A stretch of 64,000 bases of DNA from Megaustenia siamemsis (lineage: Eukaryota; Mollusca; Gastropoda; Stylommatophora; Ariophantidae), in contig JAVIAB010000092.1 of NCBI GenBank assembly GCA_032433765.1, forward strand, positions 99,463,403 through 99,527,402, given 5' to 3'. This document shows, piece after piece, positions 35,320 to 45,715 of the stretch. A model generated the notes under the pieces. That model made no database searches. It was not told the DNA's origin and was given only the letters and a program-made list of their open reading frames with translations. Position 1 is the stretch's first letter. Every line of letters begins with the position of its first letter. The translations under genes and the position numbers were made by a program.

Positions 35320-36985
35320 TTTTACCCCAGAACACAAAAAATTTAGGCTCATACTCAAAATGTCGATCCCAAAACCATAAAAATCTACTCCCATACTCAT
35401 ACTAGTTAGACACATCGAACAGATAGTTACATCCAAAGTCCCAAATAGTTAGGCCAAATCACTAACATTTTACCCACAGAACACAAAAATATAGGCTCAT
35501 ACGCAAAAAATCGACCTCAACACCCTAAAAAGGTACTCACATAGTCATACTAGTTAGACACATTGAACAGATAGTTACAGCCAAAGTCCCAAACAGAGTG
35601 GCCATATCACTAACATTTTACCTCCAGAACACAAAAATTTAGGCTCATACTAAAAAAGTCGACCTAAAAATCCAGAAAAAGCTACTCACATAGTCATAAT
35701 AGTTAGACACATCGAACAGATAGTTACATCCAAAGGCCCAAATAGTTAGGCCAAATCACTAACATTTTACCCACAGAACACAAAAATATAGGCTCATACG
35801 CAAAAAATCGACCTCAACACCCTAAAAAGGTACTCACATAGTCATACTAGTTAGACACATCGAACAGATAGTTACAGCCAAAGTCCCAAACAGAGTGGCC
35901 ATATCACTAACATTTTACCTCCAGAACACAAAAATTTAGGCTCATACTAAAAAAGTCGATCCCAAAACCAGAAAAAGCTACTCACATAGTCATAATAGTT
36001 AGACACATCGAACAGATAGTTGCATCCAAAGTCCCAAATAGTTAGGCCAAATCACTAACATTTTACCCACAGAACACAAAAATATAGGCTCATACGCAAA
36101 AAATCGACCTCAACACCCTAAAAAGGTACTCACATAGTCATACTAGTTAGACACATCGAACAGATAGTTACAGCCAAAGTCCCAAACAGAGTGGCCATAT
36201 CACTAACATTTTACCTCCAGAACACAAAAATTTAGGCTCATACTAAAAAAGTCGATCCCAAAACCAGAAAAAGCTACTCACATAGTCATAATAGTTAGAC
36301 ACATCGAACAGATAGTTGCATCCAAAGTCCCAAATAGTTAGGCCAAATCACTAACATTTTACCCACAGAACACAAAAATATAGGCTCATACGCAAAAAAT
36401 CGACCTCAACACCCTAAAAAGGTACTCACATAGTCATACTAGTTAGACACATCGAACAGATAGTTACAGCCAAAGTCCCAAACAGAGTGGCCATATCACT
36501 AACATTTTACCTCCAGAACACAAAAATTTAGGCTCATACTAAAAAAGTCGACCTAAAAATCCAGAAAAAGCTACTCACATAGTCATAATAGTTAGACACA
36601 ACGAGTCGAAAGTTATATTCAAGCGACCTCAACACCATAAAAAAGGTACTCACATAGTCATACTAGTTAGACACATCGAACAGATAGTTACATCCAAAAG
36701 TCCAAATCACTAACATTTTACCTCCAGAAACAAAAATTTAGGCTCATACTAAAAAAGTCGACCTATAAACCATAAAAATCTACTCACATAGTCATACTAG
36801 TTAGACACATCGAACAGATAGTTACAGCCAAAGGCCCAAACAGAGTGGCCATATCACTAACATTTTACCTCCATAACACAAAAATTTAGGCTCATACTAA
36901 AAAAGTCGACCTAAAAATCCAGAAAAAGCTACTCACATAGTCATAATAGTTAGACACAACGAGTCGAAAGTTATATTCAAGGTCC
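35320..36985. repeat. Dimeric ~296-bp higher-order satellite, left arm
   Basis: Direct copies recur with starts near 35451, 35748, 36044 and 36340, so the period is 296-297 bp. Each unit is made of two related ~148-bp monomers. One monomer contains CACAGAACACAAAAATATAG and the other CTCCAGAACACAAAAATTTA. The array is AT-rich with no coding frame. Its inner edge has degraded and rearranged units (36600-36985). Confidence 0.9.
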
Positions 36986-36989
36986 AAAA

Positions 36990-37670
36990 AAAAAACCGTT
37001 ATTTTAGACATCCTCATTGCAAAAATTTACATAAAAAACCACTTTTAGGATTTTACCCCCTTAGCATTTTTGAGGGTTACGCCCATTAAATCGGTAAAAA
37101 AATCGTAATTTTAGCACGTAGGCTTACCTAAAACTTTATTTTAGACATCCCCACACCAAAAATTTACTTAAAAATCACTTTTGAGATTGTTACCCCCTTA
37201 CCATTTTTTAGGGTTACGCCCATGGAATCGATAAAAATCGTAAATTTAGCACATAGGCTTACCTAAAACTTTATTTTAGACATCCCCATTGCAAAAATTT
37301 ACATTAAAAACCACTTTTAGGATTTTACCCCCTTATCATTTTTTGAGGGTTACGCCCATAGAATTGATAAAAATCGTAAATTTAACACGTAGGCTTACCT
37401 AAAACTTTATTTTAGACATCCCCACACCAAAAATTTACTTAAAAAGCACTTTTGAAATTGTAACCCCCCTTACCATTTTTGAGGGTTACGCCCCTGAAAT
37501 CGATAAAAATCGTTAATTTAGCACGTAGGCTTACCTAAAACTTTATTTTAGACATCCCCACACCAAAAATTTACTTAAAAATCACTTTTGAAATTGTTAC
37601 CCCCCTTAAAATTTTTTAGGGTTACGCCCCTGAAAGCGATAAAAAATTGAAATATAACCTCAAGGCATAC
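36990..37670. repeat. 136-bp satellite, left arm
   Basis: Five copies at a spacing of 136-137 bp, marked by GGGTTACGCCC at about 37074, 37211, 37347, 37483 and 37619. Each unit has runs of C and A and the motif CTAAAACTTTATTTTAGACA. No frame is open. Confidence 0.9.
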
Positions 37671-37753
37671 CTCCCACATAATTTTTGACACCCCTACATA
37701 TCAAATTCCAACAAAAAAACAACAAAAAGCTAGTAGTAGCGGTGGCTGTGAAC

Positions 37754-37849
37754 TCAACAGAAAAGTGGAATAACATGCACCGAAATACAATAGATTTGGC
37801 ACTGAAACTGTTTCGGTGCCAAAACATGCACGAGAAGTAGTATGTTAGG
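37754..37849. other. Central spacer of the palindrome with internal hairpin
   Basis: Ninety-six bases not shared by the arms. Bases 37796-37822 form their own hairpin: TTGGCACTGAAAC and GTTTCGGTGCCAA pair at 12 of 13 positions with a single-base loop. The arm edges on each side read GTGGCTGTGAAC and GTTCACAGCCAC. Confidence 0.85.
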
Positions 37850-37929
37850 GTTCACAGCCACCGCTACTACTAGCTTTTTGTTGTTTTTTTGTTGGAATTT
37901 GATATGTAGGGGTGTCAAAAATTATGTGG

Positions 37930-38612
37930 GAGGTATGCCTTGAGGTTATATTTCAATTTTTTATCGCTTTCAGGGGCGTAACCCTAAAAAATTTTAAGGG
38001 GGGTAACAATTTCAAAAGTGATTTTTAAGTAAATTTTTGGTGTGGGGATGTCTAAAATAAAGTTTTAGGTAAGCCTACGTGCTAAATTAACGATTTTTAT
38101 CGATTTCAGGGGCGTAACCCTCAAAAATGGTAAGGGGGTTACAATTTCAAAAGTGCTTTTTAAGTAAATTTTTGGTGTGGGGATGTCTAAAATAAAGTTT
38201 TAGGTAAGCCTACGTGTTAAATTTACGATTTTTATCAATTCTATGGGCGTAACCCTCAAAAAATGATAAGGGGGTAAAATCCTAAAAGTGGTTTTTAATG
38301 TAAATTTTTGCAATGGGGATGTCTAAAATAAAGTTTTAGGTAAGACTATGTGCTAAATTTACGATTTTTATCGATTCCATGGGCGTAACCCTAAAAAATG
38401 GTAAGGGGGTAACAATCTCAAAAGTGATTTTTAAGTAAATTTTTGGTGTGGGGATGTCTAAAATAAAGTTTTAGGTAAGCCTACGTGCTAAAATTACGAT
38501 TTTTTTACCGATTTAATGGGCGTAACCCTCAAAAATGCTAAGGGGGTAAAATCCTAAAAGTGGTTTTTTATGTAAATTTTTGCAATGAGGATGTCTAAAA
38601 TAACGGTTTTTT
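37930..38612. repeat. 136-bp satellite, right arm
   Basis: Inverted copy of the five-unit array. It differs from the left arm by isolated changes, such as TAAGACTATG near 38341 where the left arm predicts TAAGCCTATG, and by homopolymer lengths. Confidence 0.9.
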
Positions 38613-38619
38613 TTTTGGA

Positions 38620-39400
38620 CCTTGAATATAACTTTCGACTCGTTGTGTCTAACTATTATGACTATGTGAGTAGCTTTTTCTGGATTTTTAGATCGACTTT
38701 TTTAGTATGAGCCTAAATTTTTGTGTTATGGAGGTAAAATGTTAGTGATATGGCCACTCTGTTTGGGCCTTTGGCTGTAACTATCTGTTCGATGTGTCTA
38801 ACTAGTATGACTATGTGAGTAGATTTTTATGGTTTATAGGTCGACTTTTTTAGTATGAGCCTAAATTTTTGTTTCTGGAGGTAAAATGTTAGTGATTTGG
38901 GCTTTTGGATGTAACTATCTGTTCGATGTGTCTAACTAGTATGACTATGTGAGTACCTTTTTTATGGTGTTGAGGTCGCTTGAATATAACTTTCGACTCG
39001 TTGTGTCTAACTATTATGACTATGTGAGTAGCTTTTTCTGGATTTTTAGGTCGACTTTTTTAGTATGAGCCTAAATTTTTGTGTTCTGGAGGTAAAATGT
39101 TAGTGATATGGCCACTCTGTTTGGGACTTTGGCTGTAACTATCTGTTTGATGTGTCTAACTAGTATGACTATGTGAGTACCTTTTTAGGGTGTTGAGGTC
39201 GATTTTTTGCGTATGAGCCTATATTTTTGTGTTCTGTGGGTAAAATGTTAGTGATTTGGCCTAACTATTTGGGACTTTGGATGTAACTATCTGTTCGATG
39301 TGTCTAACTAGTATGAGTATGGGAGTAGATTTTTATGGTTTTGGGATCGACATTTTGAGTATGAGCCTAAATTTTTTGTGTTCTGGGGGTAAAATGTTTG
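38620..39400. repeat. Dimeric ~296-bp higher-order satellite, right arm
   Basis: Inverted counterpart of the left-arm array but only about 780 bp long against about 1670 bp. The difference matches three 296-bp higher-order units, so copy number changed after the two arms formed. Confidence 0.9.
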
Positions 39401-39404
39401 CGAT

Positions 39405-39773
39405 TTGGCCTATACACAGGGGCTGCGTTACTTTCACGCAAGCTCAAATAACGCGACAGGGTTAGACAAACCCTTGTTAGTTAACAACAGAAATGACTTT
39501 GAAACGTATATCGATAGATTAAATGAAAGTGATATATTAGGTTATACAGACAAAAATAGGGATACAACCAAATACACCTTGGAAGCCTTAGTCAGTACGA
39601 GTGTTTATGTTTATAAACTTCAAGATTATCCTATAGGGTGTCTGCTAGATATCCCACACTACATTGCATCAAATCAAGGTAATAATATCCTTCAAACCGA
39701 TTCCCATTCTAAAGTTTACAATGATAATCTCTGCTTCTTCCGTTGTCTAGCTGTCCATCGAGGTGCCTCCTAG
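39405..39773 (+). pseudogene. Type-B DNA polymerase-like N-terminal fragment, right arm
   Basis: Inverted twin of the left-arm fragment, with the same 122 residues. It reads outward toward the right end and ends at the same junction with the 21-bp minisatellite. The shared junction shows the polymerase gene was already truncated before the arms became inverted copies, or that one arm has been copied onto the other. Confidence 0.6.
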
Positions 39774-40255
39774 GTTTCTGCCCTTGCCTCTTTGGTTTCT
39801 GCCTTTGTGTCTTTGGTTTCTGCCCTTGCCTCCTAGGTTTCTGACATTGCCTCCTAGGTTTCTGATCTTGCCTCCTAGGTTTCTGCCCTTGCCTCTTTGG
39901 TTTCTGCCTTTGCCTCCTAGGTTTCTGACCTTGCCTCCTAGGTTTCTGACCTTGCCTCCTAGGTTTCTGACCTTGCCTCCTAGGTTTCTGACCTTCCCTC
40001 CTTGTTTTCTAACACAGCTTCCTAGATTTCTGATCTTCCCTCCTTGTTTTCAGCCTTTGCTTCCTAGTTTTCTGTCCTTGCCTCCTAGGTTTCTGCCCTT
40101 GCCTCCTAGGTTTCTGTCTTTGCCTCTTAGGTTTCTACCCTTGCCTCTTAGGTTTCTGCCCTTACCTCCTAGGTTTCTGTCCTTGCCTCCTAGGTTTCTG
40201 TCCTTGCCTCCTAGGTTTCTGCCCTTGCCTCCTAGGTTTCTGCCCTTGTCTCCTA
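39763..40255. repeat. 21-bp minisatellite in right arm
   Basis: Inverted counterpart of the left-arm 21-bp array, with the same order of unit variants. The 172-codon open frame is a by-product of the 21-bp period. Confidence 0.9.
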
Positions 40256-40659
40256 ACTTTTATTTACCAGATTATATTTAAACTAGTCGGATGTGAGACT
40301 TCGTGTTATAAGCGCGCTTGATTCACGGCCGTTTATTTTCATAGTACTGTTCAGTCTAGCGGTCTGTGTTGTAGTGGAATATTTTACGGTGTAAGTTGAA
40401 TTTTTTTTTCTGTTTTTCTCTTAGCTCATAACGATGTGATAGGTTATCATTAAAGGAATTTCAGTTGTATTAATGGTGATGTGTATAAAGTACGTCTGTT
40501 AAGCCTTGTCGAGTGTATTATTCCTTCGTTTTTCATATGTTTATCTTATTGGTTCTTTAAAAAGTAAATATTTCAAGTCTTTTTGTAATTGATATTCAAT
40601 GTTATTAATGTGTTACACTGGTGGTAAGGTAAAAATACGAATGAAGGCGGAACGCTAGG

Positions 40660-41021
40660 CGAGGTAAAGAGAGAGAGAGAGAGAGAGGAAGAAAGGTGGA
40701 ATGGTAGGAGAGAAGTCTAGTCGGGGTTAGAAGAGCGAGAGAGAGAGAGAGAGAGCGAGAGAGAGAAGCCTATGAGAAAGAAGGTGAGATGCTATGTATT
40801 AATGGTGAGAATAATCAAGTGTTACAATAGGATGGACGCTAAAAATATGAGGGCGGGCGGGGGAGCTAAAGGGAGAGGAGGAGGGTGGACTGATAGGTTA
40901 GAAGTCTAAGAGAGGATAGGGGCGAAAGAGAGAGAGAGAGAGAGAAGGAAGGCGCGATGATAGGGATAAATGGAGAGAATGAGTAAGTGTTTCAATGGAG
41001 GGAAATCTAGGCAGGAATAGT

Positions 41022-41065
<44 letters not shown>
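40660..41065. repeat. Purine-rich (GA)n stretches, right arm
   Basis: Inverted counterpart of 33640-34060, with different run lengths. The 40255-40660 segment is the AT-rich inverted copy of 34060-34455 and holds nothing recognised. Confidence 0.85.
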
Positions 41066-41067
<2 letters not shown>

Positions 41068-41069
41068 CG

Positions 41070-41598
41070 AACCACTAACACCGAGGAACATATTTACACT
41101 ACCAGCTTAGACTAACCAGTAATCTCTAACTGTTTCACCCTTATGCTTCATTTATGGTACAACGTTAAGCTGACACCCAACTACATAGCTATAAATAATT
41201 GTTATACTTGTGCTATATATTTACTCAATGTACTGACTATGTTTGTAATGATATATAATATCAATGTATGTTATACACCTATTGAGCTAATAAAAGTATA
41301 AAATATATATTTTGTCTTCTGTTTTATATTGCTCGTTTTTCCTAGATGTTATATAATCTAGTAACCTAGCACTAACGATCAAGTACATAAAGAACTCCAA
41401 AGTTAGCACACACCAAACATAAACAGGTCACTTCCGGGGTCACCGGGACTAGAGGTCAACATCCGGACACGCGCGGTCATGGTTAACTCCCCTTGTCTTT
41501 CGTGTACATTTCGCGCGAAAGGTGCGCCGCGCGCCGCCCTATATATCTTTGTTAATTTAGCGCCACAATAATGATCACTTGGAACATTGTATACTACT
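41070..41598. repeat. Terminal tip of right arm (TIR) of the palindromic element
   Basis: Inverted copy of the left tip. It ends ...GTATACTACT at 41598 and is followed by CATGAC. The palindrome TTTCGCGCGAAA lies at 41509-41520, exactly symmetric to the left one about the element midpoint. Confidence 0.8.
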
Positions 41599-41604
41599 CA
41601 TGAC
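41599..41604. repeat. Target-site duplication, right (CATGAC)
   Basis: Direct copy of 33107-33112, immediately after the right terminus ...GTATACTACT. Confidence 0.7.
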
Positions 41605-42775
41605 ATATATAGAATTCTCCTCAAACCAGAATAAAACATGACATATGTAGAATTCTCGTCCAAACAGAATAAGACATGACATATGTAGAATTCTCGTCCA
41701 AACAGAATAAGACATGACATATGTAGAATTCTCGTCCAAACAGAATAAGACATGACATATGTAGAATTCTCGTCCAAACAGAATAAGACATGACATATGT
41801 AGAATTCTCGTCCAAACAGAATAGGATATGACATATGGAGAATTCTCGTCCAAACAGAATAAGACATGACAAATGTAGAATTCTCGTCCAAACAGAATAA
41901 GACATGACATATGTAGAACTCTCGTCCAAACAGAATAAGACATGACAAATGTAGAATTCTCGTCCAAACAGAATAAGACATGACATATGTAGAATTCTCG
42001 TCCAAACAGAATAAGACATGACATATGTAGAACTCTCGTCCAAACAGAATAAGACATGAAAAATGTAGAATTCTCGTCCAAACAGAATAAGACATGACAT
42101 ATGTAGAACTCTACTTCAATCAGAATAAAACATGACATATGTAGAATTCTCCTCAAACCGGAATAAAACATGACATATGTAGAATTCTCGTCCAAACAGA
42201 ATAAGACATGATATATGTAGAACTCTACTTCAATCAGAATAAAACATGACATATGTAGAATTCTCCTCAAACCGGAATAAAACATGACATATGTAGAATT
42301 CTCCTCAAACCGGAATAAAACATGACATATGTAGAATTCTCGTCCAAACAGAATAAGACATGACATATGTAGAATTCTCGTCCAAATAGAATAAGACATG
42401 ACATATGTAGAATTCTTCTCAAACCAGAATAAAACATGATATAAGTAGAATTCTCGTCCAACCAGAATAAAACAGGACATATGTAGAATTCTCGTCCAAC
42501 CAGAATAAAACATGACATATGTAGAATTCTCGTCCAACCAGAATAAAACATGACATATGTAGAATTCTCGTCCAACCAGAATAAAACATGACATATGTAG
42601 AATTCTCGTCCAACCAGAATAAAACATGACATATGTAGAATTCTCGTCCAACCATAATAAAACATGACATATGTAGAATTCTCGTTAAACCAGAATAAAA
42701 CATGACATATGTAGAATTCTCGTCCAACCAGAATAAAACATGACATATGGAGAATTCTCGTTAAACCAGATTAAA
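41599..42775. repeat. 38-bp minisatellite right of the palindrome
   Basis: About 31 units of 38 bp (ACATATG at 41641, 41679 and so on). Three units make 114 bp, so long minus-strand frames repeat every 38 residues. These are not genes. The units are more uniform than those left of the palindrome. Confidence 0.92.
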
Positions 42776-42989
42776 CACAGACATTTAAACGACACGGACA
42801 TACATCACCTCCATATTTTGCACGTAGCAAGAAGTAAATATCCGCACTTATGAAATGAACTTGTAACCACCACGTCAGACACGCTTTTAGACATTACCTA
42901 TAGCCATCAAGATGTTCTTATTGTTATGTCCAACCAATGTGACAACACGAGCGCACAGTTTGTCTCTATAGTTACCTTGACACATACTT

Positions 42990-43250
42990 GACTAGAATAT
43001 ACCTGTAACCACTTTGACATCTGCAAACACGCTTAGAGTTTACCTGTAACCACTTTGACATCTACAAACGCGCTTAGAGTTTACCTGTAACCACTTTGAC
43101 ATCTACAAACACGCTTGGAGTTTACCTGCAACAACTTTGACATCTACAAACACGCTTAGAGTTTACCTGTAACCACTTTGACATCTACAAACACGCTTAG
43201 AGTTTACCCGTAACCACTTTGACATTTACAAACACGCTTAGAGTTTACCT
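42990..43250. repeat. 41-bp array duplicating a 5' splice donor
   Basis: On the minus strand each unit reads GGTTACAGGTAAACTC followed by TAAGCGTGTTTGTAGATG and a short AT tail. The first unit is the real end of the Ig1 exon plus its donor at 43249/43248. Six further copies follow at 41-bp steps (near 43206, 43165, 43124, 43083, 43042 and 43001). The GTAAAC core is kept in nearly all of them. A more degraded trace continues to about 42861. Confidence 0.88.
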
Positions 43251-43453
43251 GTAACCACCAACTGAATTTTCTTTGTTCCCACGGGATCCGTGTTGATCTG
43301 ACATTTATAGTAACCAGCGTCCGTCACGCTGACATTTCTCAGGTGTAGGTTCCAGTCTTTAATGAACGGTCTCTCCACGCTAATGCGCATGTCGTTGAGC
43401 ACGCGCCGGTCCTGCAGGCTGATGACCGTTTCCAATGGGCTGACCCACACCAC
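43249..43453 (-). CDS. Lachesin-like Ig adhesion protein, exon encoding second half of Ig domain 1
   Basis: Minus-strand exon of 205 bp. Seen: acceptor ...TATTTTCAG before 43453 and donor G|GTAAAC at 43248, with an uninterrupted frame. The protein starts VVWVSP (strand-C Trp), then has DWNLHLRNVSVTDAGYYKC, the classic D-x-G-x-Y-x-C of an Ig V/I-set domain, and ends in strand G (KKIQLVV). NVS is a potential N-glycosylation site. The partner Cys must lie in an upstream exon outside the window. Known: the arrangement matches lachesin/IgLON/DIP family proteins, small three-Ig, usually GPI-anchored neural or septate-junction adhesion molecules. The exon ends in phase 1 and joins 17221 in phase to give VVTEPPRIID. 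Immediately beyond its end lies a 41-bp array that repeats its donor. Confidence 0.88.
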
Positions 43454-43639
43454 CTGAAAATAATAGAAATATATAGTCCATGTTACATAAGTTCGAAATC
43501 GTTCTGTGTTTTTTGTTGTTTGGCAGTCACATATATAGGGATTTCATTGATAGGATTATGATTTCAATCCTGTTAATGTCTATGTCTTTGGTGGCGTAAT
43601 TAAGAGAAGATAGTATCTCACTTGTAGGGCCATACTTCC

Positions 43640-43840
43640 ATGATAACATCATCTTCATTGAGTGCCGTTTCCTCATATAATGTTGACTACCATGAAGCGC
43701 CATTCTGTTCTGTCTCTTGCTTTGATGGTGCAGGTTGTCATAGACTGCCGTGTCCATCTTTTGCTGTTACTCGTCCATGTTAGTATTGGTCTGCCTCTGC
43801 TTATTTTACCTTGTATTTTCCCTTCTAAATTCTATAGCTT
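43640..43840 (-). pseudogene. LINE 3' end (family 1)
   Basis: Minus strand: a short stretch with LHHQSKRQNRMALHGSQHYM and then KRHSMKMM at an ATG-rich tail. About 200 bp remain. It lies about 190 bp upstream of the Ig1 exon acceptor on the gene strand, next to the TIR element at 43874. Confidence 0.65.
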
Positions 43841-43873
43841 GTGTTGACCTATAGATGTAAAGATGTTTTTTTT

Positions 43874-44193
43874 TTTGAGGCCACGAATGTTAAGCGTGTG
43901 TATGACCATGACAACGGTACAATTAAAAAGAGAGAAGGTGTCGAAAGCGAAAGAACAGATGGAGTTTTAACGAGGAATGAGCGGATGCATTTAGAGTTTC
44001 GCGCTAACAGTCAAATAAATGTAGTCATCTTTAATATCGCTCTTAAAAGAAGTAACATTTTAACTTAACATTTACAGTTAAATTAAAATCAATTTGGAAT
44101 TTATAATAACATTGCGTTTTGATACAAAATTAAATTGAAGTACTTCCTTTTCACCGTTAATTTTGTTACACGCTTAACAGCTGTGGCCTCAAA
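43874..44193. mobile_element. Short TIR element (MITE-like), 320 bp
   Basis: The ends are inverted copies. The left reads TTTGAGGCCAC, three mismatched bases, then TGTTAAGCGTGT; the right end mirrors this. About 23 of 26 terminal bases match. The interior is AT-rich with no protein. I could not see a convincing target-site duplication because the left flank is a T run, so the superfamily is unassigned. Confidence 0.55.
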
Positions 44194-44214
44194 TACCATC
44201 ATTACATCTGTAGG

Positions 44215-45715
44215 CCAAACCAAGCTATGGAAATGAGATAAACCAATACTAGCTATAGAATTGAGATATACCAAAGCAAGCTATAGAGTTGACATAGACA
44301 ATACAAGCTATAGAGTTAACATAAACAATACAAGCTATAGAGTTGATAAATACAATACAAGCCATAGAGTTGACATAAACAATACAAGCTATAGAGTTCA
44401 CATAGACAATACAAGCCATTGAGTTGACACAAACAATACAAGCTATAGAGTTGACATAGACAATACAAGCTATAGAGTTGACATAGACAATACAAGCTAT
44501 AGAGTTGACATAGACAATACAAGCCATATAGTTGACATAGACAATACAAGCTATAGAGTTGACATAGACAAAACAAACTATAGAGTTGGCATAGACAATG
44601 CAAGCCATTGAGTTGACACAAACAATACAAACTATAGAGTAGACATAGACAATACAAGCTATAGAGTTGACATATACAATAAAAGCTATAGAGTTGGCAT
44701 AAACAATACAAGCTATAGAGTTGATAAAGACAATACAAGCCATAGAGTTGACATAAACAATAAAAGCTATAGAGTTGACATAGACAATACAAGCTATAGA
44801 GTTGACATAGACAATACAAGCTATAGAATTGACATAGACAATAAAAACTATAGAGTCGACATAGACAATACAAGCCACAGAGTTCACATAAACAATACAA
44901 GCTATAGAGTTGACATAGACAATACAAGCTATAGAGTTGACATAGACAATACAAGCTATAGAATTGACATAGACAAAACAAACTGTAGAGTTGGCATAGA
45001 CAATAAAAACTATAGAGTCGACATAGACAATACAAACTATAGAGTTGACATAGACAATTCAAGCTATAGAGTTGACATAGACAATACACGCTAAAGAGTT
45101 GACATAGACAATACAAGCAATAGAGTTGACATAGACAAAACAAACTATAGAGTTGACATAGACAATAAAAACTATAGAGTTGATAAAGACAATACAAGCT
45201 ATATAGATGACATAGACAAAACAAACTATAGAGTTGGCATAGACAATACAAGCAATAGAGTTGACATAGATAATACACGCTAAGGAGTTGACATAGACAA
45301 TACAAGCAATAGAGTTGATAAAGACAATACGAGCCATAGAGTTGACATAAACAAAACAAGCTATAGAGTTGACATAAACAATACAAGCTATATAGTTGAC
45401 ATAGACAATACAAACTATAGAGTTGACATAGACAATACAAACGATAGAGTTGAGATAGACAATACAAGCTATAGAGTTGACATAGACAATACAAGCTATA
45501 GAGTTGACATTGACAAAACAAACTATATAGTTGGCATAGACTATACAAATTATAGAGTTGACATAGTCAATACAAACTATAGAGTTGACATAGACAATAC
45601 AAGCTATAAAGTTGGCATAGACAATACAAGCTATAAAGTTGACATTGACAAAACAAACGATAGAGTTGACATAGACAATACAAGCTTTAAAATTGAGATA
45701 TACAAATACAAGCTA
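44215..45715. repeat. 27-bp minisatellite, about 55 copies
   Basis: Unit CAATACAAGCTATAGAGTTG plus ACATAGA. The 9-codon unit gives a 410-codon minus frame, which is an artefact of period. Unit variants are scattered. Confidence 0.95.

Larger units (their letters stand above)
33113..41598. mobile_element. 8.5-kb palindromic, fold-back Maverick/Polinton-derived element
   Basis: Left arm 33113-37753 and right arm 37850-41598 are near-identical inverted copies around a 96-bp spacer. The outer ends read AGTAGTATACAATGTTCC on both sides. The flanks carry the direct duplication CATGAC (33107-33112 and 41599-41604), and a 38-bp array continues in phase across the insertion. Known: Mavericks/Polintons make 6-bp duplications, begin with 5'-AG and carry long terminal inverted repeats. 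Each arm holds, from tip to centre: a CpG-rich tip, (CT)n, a 21-bp minisatellite, a type-B polymerase-like fragment, a dimeric 296-bp satellite and a 136-bp satellite. No integrase, ATPase, protease or capsid frame is visible, so the element is non-autonomous. The arms differ by a few substitutions and by about 890 bp of satellite copy number. This argues against a simple assembly fold-back. Confidence 0.82.

Noticed and set aside
33113..41598. Assembly artefact from a fold-back read
   Set aside because: Arms differ in substitutions, homopolymer lengths and satellite copy number. Flanks carry a target duplication with array phase restored. It is still worth a long-read check.
41575..42651. 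358-codon minus frame and several overlapping ones, looking like a repetitive membrane protein
   Set aside because: Product of the 38-bp array (three units = 38 codons). All frames stay open for the same reason and no non-repeat domain is attached.
44249..45548. 410-codon minus frame, Cys/Tyr/Leu-rich
   Set aside because: 27-bp array read-through; a second frame of the same array is open too.
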